Of a DNA stretch of 64,000 nt, positions 63,001 through 64,000 are shown piece by piece. Origin of the DNA: Apophysomyces variabilis (lineage: Eukaryota > Mucoromycota > Mucoromycetes > Mucorales > Mucoraceae). The position numbers were made by a program, and so were the translations under genes. The notes below the pieces were generated by a model. It made no database searches and was not told the DNA's origin. It saw nothing but the letters and a program-made list of their open reading frames with translations. Each line of letters starts with the position of its first letter. Position 1 is the first letter of the stretch. Location of the stretch: NCBI GenBank assembly GCA_002749535.1, contig MZZL01000041.1, positions 221,404 through 285,403 on the forward strand, written 5' to 3'.

Positions 63001-64000
63001 ATGGGCGACGCAGACGAGACAATGTCGTCTGGAAGCTTCACGGAAGAGCCGGATGCGCAGGACGAACTCTCAGAAGTAATTGCTATGCTTCCTTCTGTGC
63101 AGCTTCCTTTGACAAAATCTTACATGTACTCGAGCCCGGTGCCGCGATGTCTGGTTGAAAATCGCGTCGATAAGATAAATGAGCCATGTGTGCTAGGTGT
63201 GGATGAAGCTGGAAGGGGACCATGTTTGGGTAAAATAAAATCTACCTTTTGCAAGCTGCATTTCATTTTAATTTTGAATGATTCGTAGGCCCTATGGTAT
63301 ACGCCGTTAGTTATTGTCCTCTTTCGCGCTATGAAGAGTTCAAGCAGCTGGGGTTTGATGGTAACGATTTGTACCTTTTCTTGTGAAGATATCTAACGTG
63401 AGATTTGTTTCTACTAAGATTCAAAGAAATTGACGGAAGATCGCCGGAACGTGTTGGCAAAGATTATCCAAGACAACTTGGACTGGGTTGGCTGGGCAGT
63501 TTATGTTATCTCACCCCAAGATATTTCCACCAATATGTTCTCGAAACCACCGTTTAATCTGAATGAAATGGCTCATGATGCAACCATTCGGCTCATCCGT
63601 AACGTACTAAACGAAAAAGTCAACGTAACCGAGGTATGTTACACGGAATGTACAAAAGGTCATAGGAAAACTTACAGAATTTAGATTTACGTTGATCCTG
63701 TAGGGCCTTCCAAATCATACCAACAGAAATTGTGCCGTTTCTTTCCCGGAATTGAGATTACCGTTGAGCCCAAGGCAGATGCTTTATATCCCATTGTCAG
63801 TGCGGCTAGTATCTGCGCCAAAGTGACGAGAGATCAAGCCATCCAAAACTGGATTTGGACAGAAAAAGGATTGCAGATGTCAAAAGAATTTGGTTCAGGT
63901 TATCCGTCAGATCCAAATACAGTGAAATGGTTGGATGAGAACGAAGACGCATTTTTCGGATTCCCAAGCATTATGCGTTTTAGTTGGAAGACGATCTCTA
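63001..64000 (+). CDS. Ribonuclease H2 subunit A (RNase HII type), 3' end cut by window
   Basis: Starts MGDADETMSSGSFTEEPDAQ, with four exons seen. Catalytic motifs are present: CVLGVDEAGRGPCLG (the Asp-Glu pair) and, after introns, PMVYAVSYCPLSRYEEFKQL, SKKLTEDRRNVLAKII, YVDPVGPSKSYQQKLCRFFP (third acidic residue) and KADALYPIVSAASICAKVTR (fourth). Further on is EFGSGYPSDPNTVKWLDE. The enzyme cuts RNA in RNA-DNA hybrids and removes single ribonucleotides from DNA in the nucleus. The open frame extends upstream of 63001, but the ATG there begins the family-like sequence. Only the last residues are missing at the right edge. Confidence 0.93.

Overview
The window reads as nuclear DNA of a filamentous fungus. 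Genes are spliced with many short introns (about 45-85 bp, mostly GTAAGT/GTATGT donors and AG acceptors), there are no operons or bacterial-type signals, and the gene set is eukaryotic: Mediator MED12, importin-13, CK2 beta, RPAP2, ENY2, NAA10 and argininosuccinate lyase. A sphingolipid C9-methyltransferase points to fungi. A TBRG1-like FYRN/FYRC protein, an ABTB1-like protein, an LRWD1-like WD40 protein, a DIRS retroelement and Tc1-like transposases together suggest an early-diverging lineage, most likely Mucoromycota. That placement is inference; I cannot name the genus.

Layout. 1-1,305: 5' part of a phospholipase D1 gene (-). 2,298-8,478: MED12 (-), whose first coding exon is only 19 bp. 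8,766-10,525: ABTB1-like ankyrin/BTB protein (-). 10.5-15.0 kb: gene-poor, with a decayed Tc1-like transposase. 15,031-17,033: cytosolic HSP70 (-) behind a compact promoter, followed upstream by a small bZIP gene (-). 17,816-18,915 (-) and 19,168-20,101 (+): TBRG1-like protein and CK2 beta, divergent over 252 bp. 20.1-22.8 kb: gene-poor, with one doubtful spliced gene. 22,808-26,490: RPAP2 (-), ENY2/Sus1 (+) and NAA10 (-); the stop codons of ENY2 and NAA10 are 8 bp apart. 26.5-35.0 kb is a transposon nest: a Tc1-like transposase relic, a dispersed repeat, and an apparently complete DIRS element (29,438-33,663) inserted into that repeat. 35,063-38,986: importin-13-like karyopherin (+). 39,127-40,171: unknown protein (+). 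41,234-42,898: LRR multi-pass membrane protein (-). 43,302-44,891: argininosuccinate lyase (-). 45,075-46,536: AMACR-type CoA racemase/transferase with C-terminal SRL (-). 48,832-50,361: sphingolipid C9-methyltransferase (-). 50.4-54.6 kb: second repeat-rich stretch. 54,587-55,878 (-) and 56,587-57,526 (+): peroxisomal-type nucleotide carrier and cytochrome c peroxidase without a presequence. 57,915-58,529: Hsp20-like protein. 59,175-61,373: AT-hook/WD40 LRWD1-like protein. 62,197-62,824 (-) and 63,001-end (+): mitochondrial membrane protein and RNase H2 subunit A, divergent over 176 bp.

The host genes are unrelated housekeeping functions. A loose theme is transcription (MED12, RPAP2, ENY2, bZIP); two products probably act in peroxisomes (AMACR, carrier). 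The strongest structural signal is the DIRS element: perfect 101-bp inverted terminal repeats, a two-part internal complementary region matching the two outer ends, and Gag-like, RT-RNase H-methyltransferase and tyrosine recombinase frames without internal stops. A second signal is at least three GC-AG introns, all with the donor GCAAGT. Exon boundaries were deduced by eye from frame continuity and splice signals and have no transcript support.
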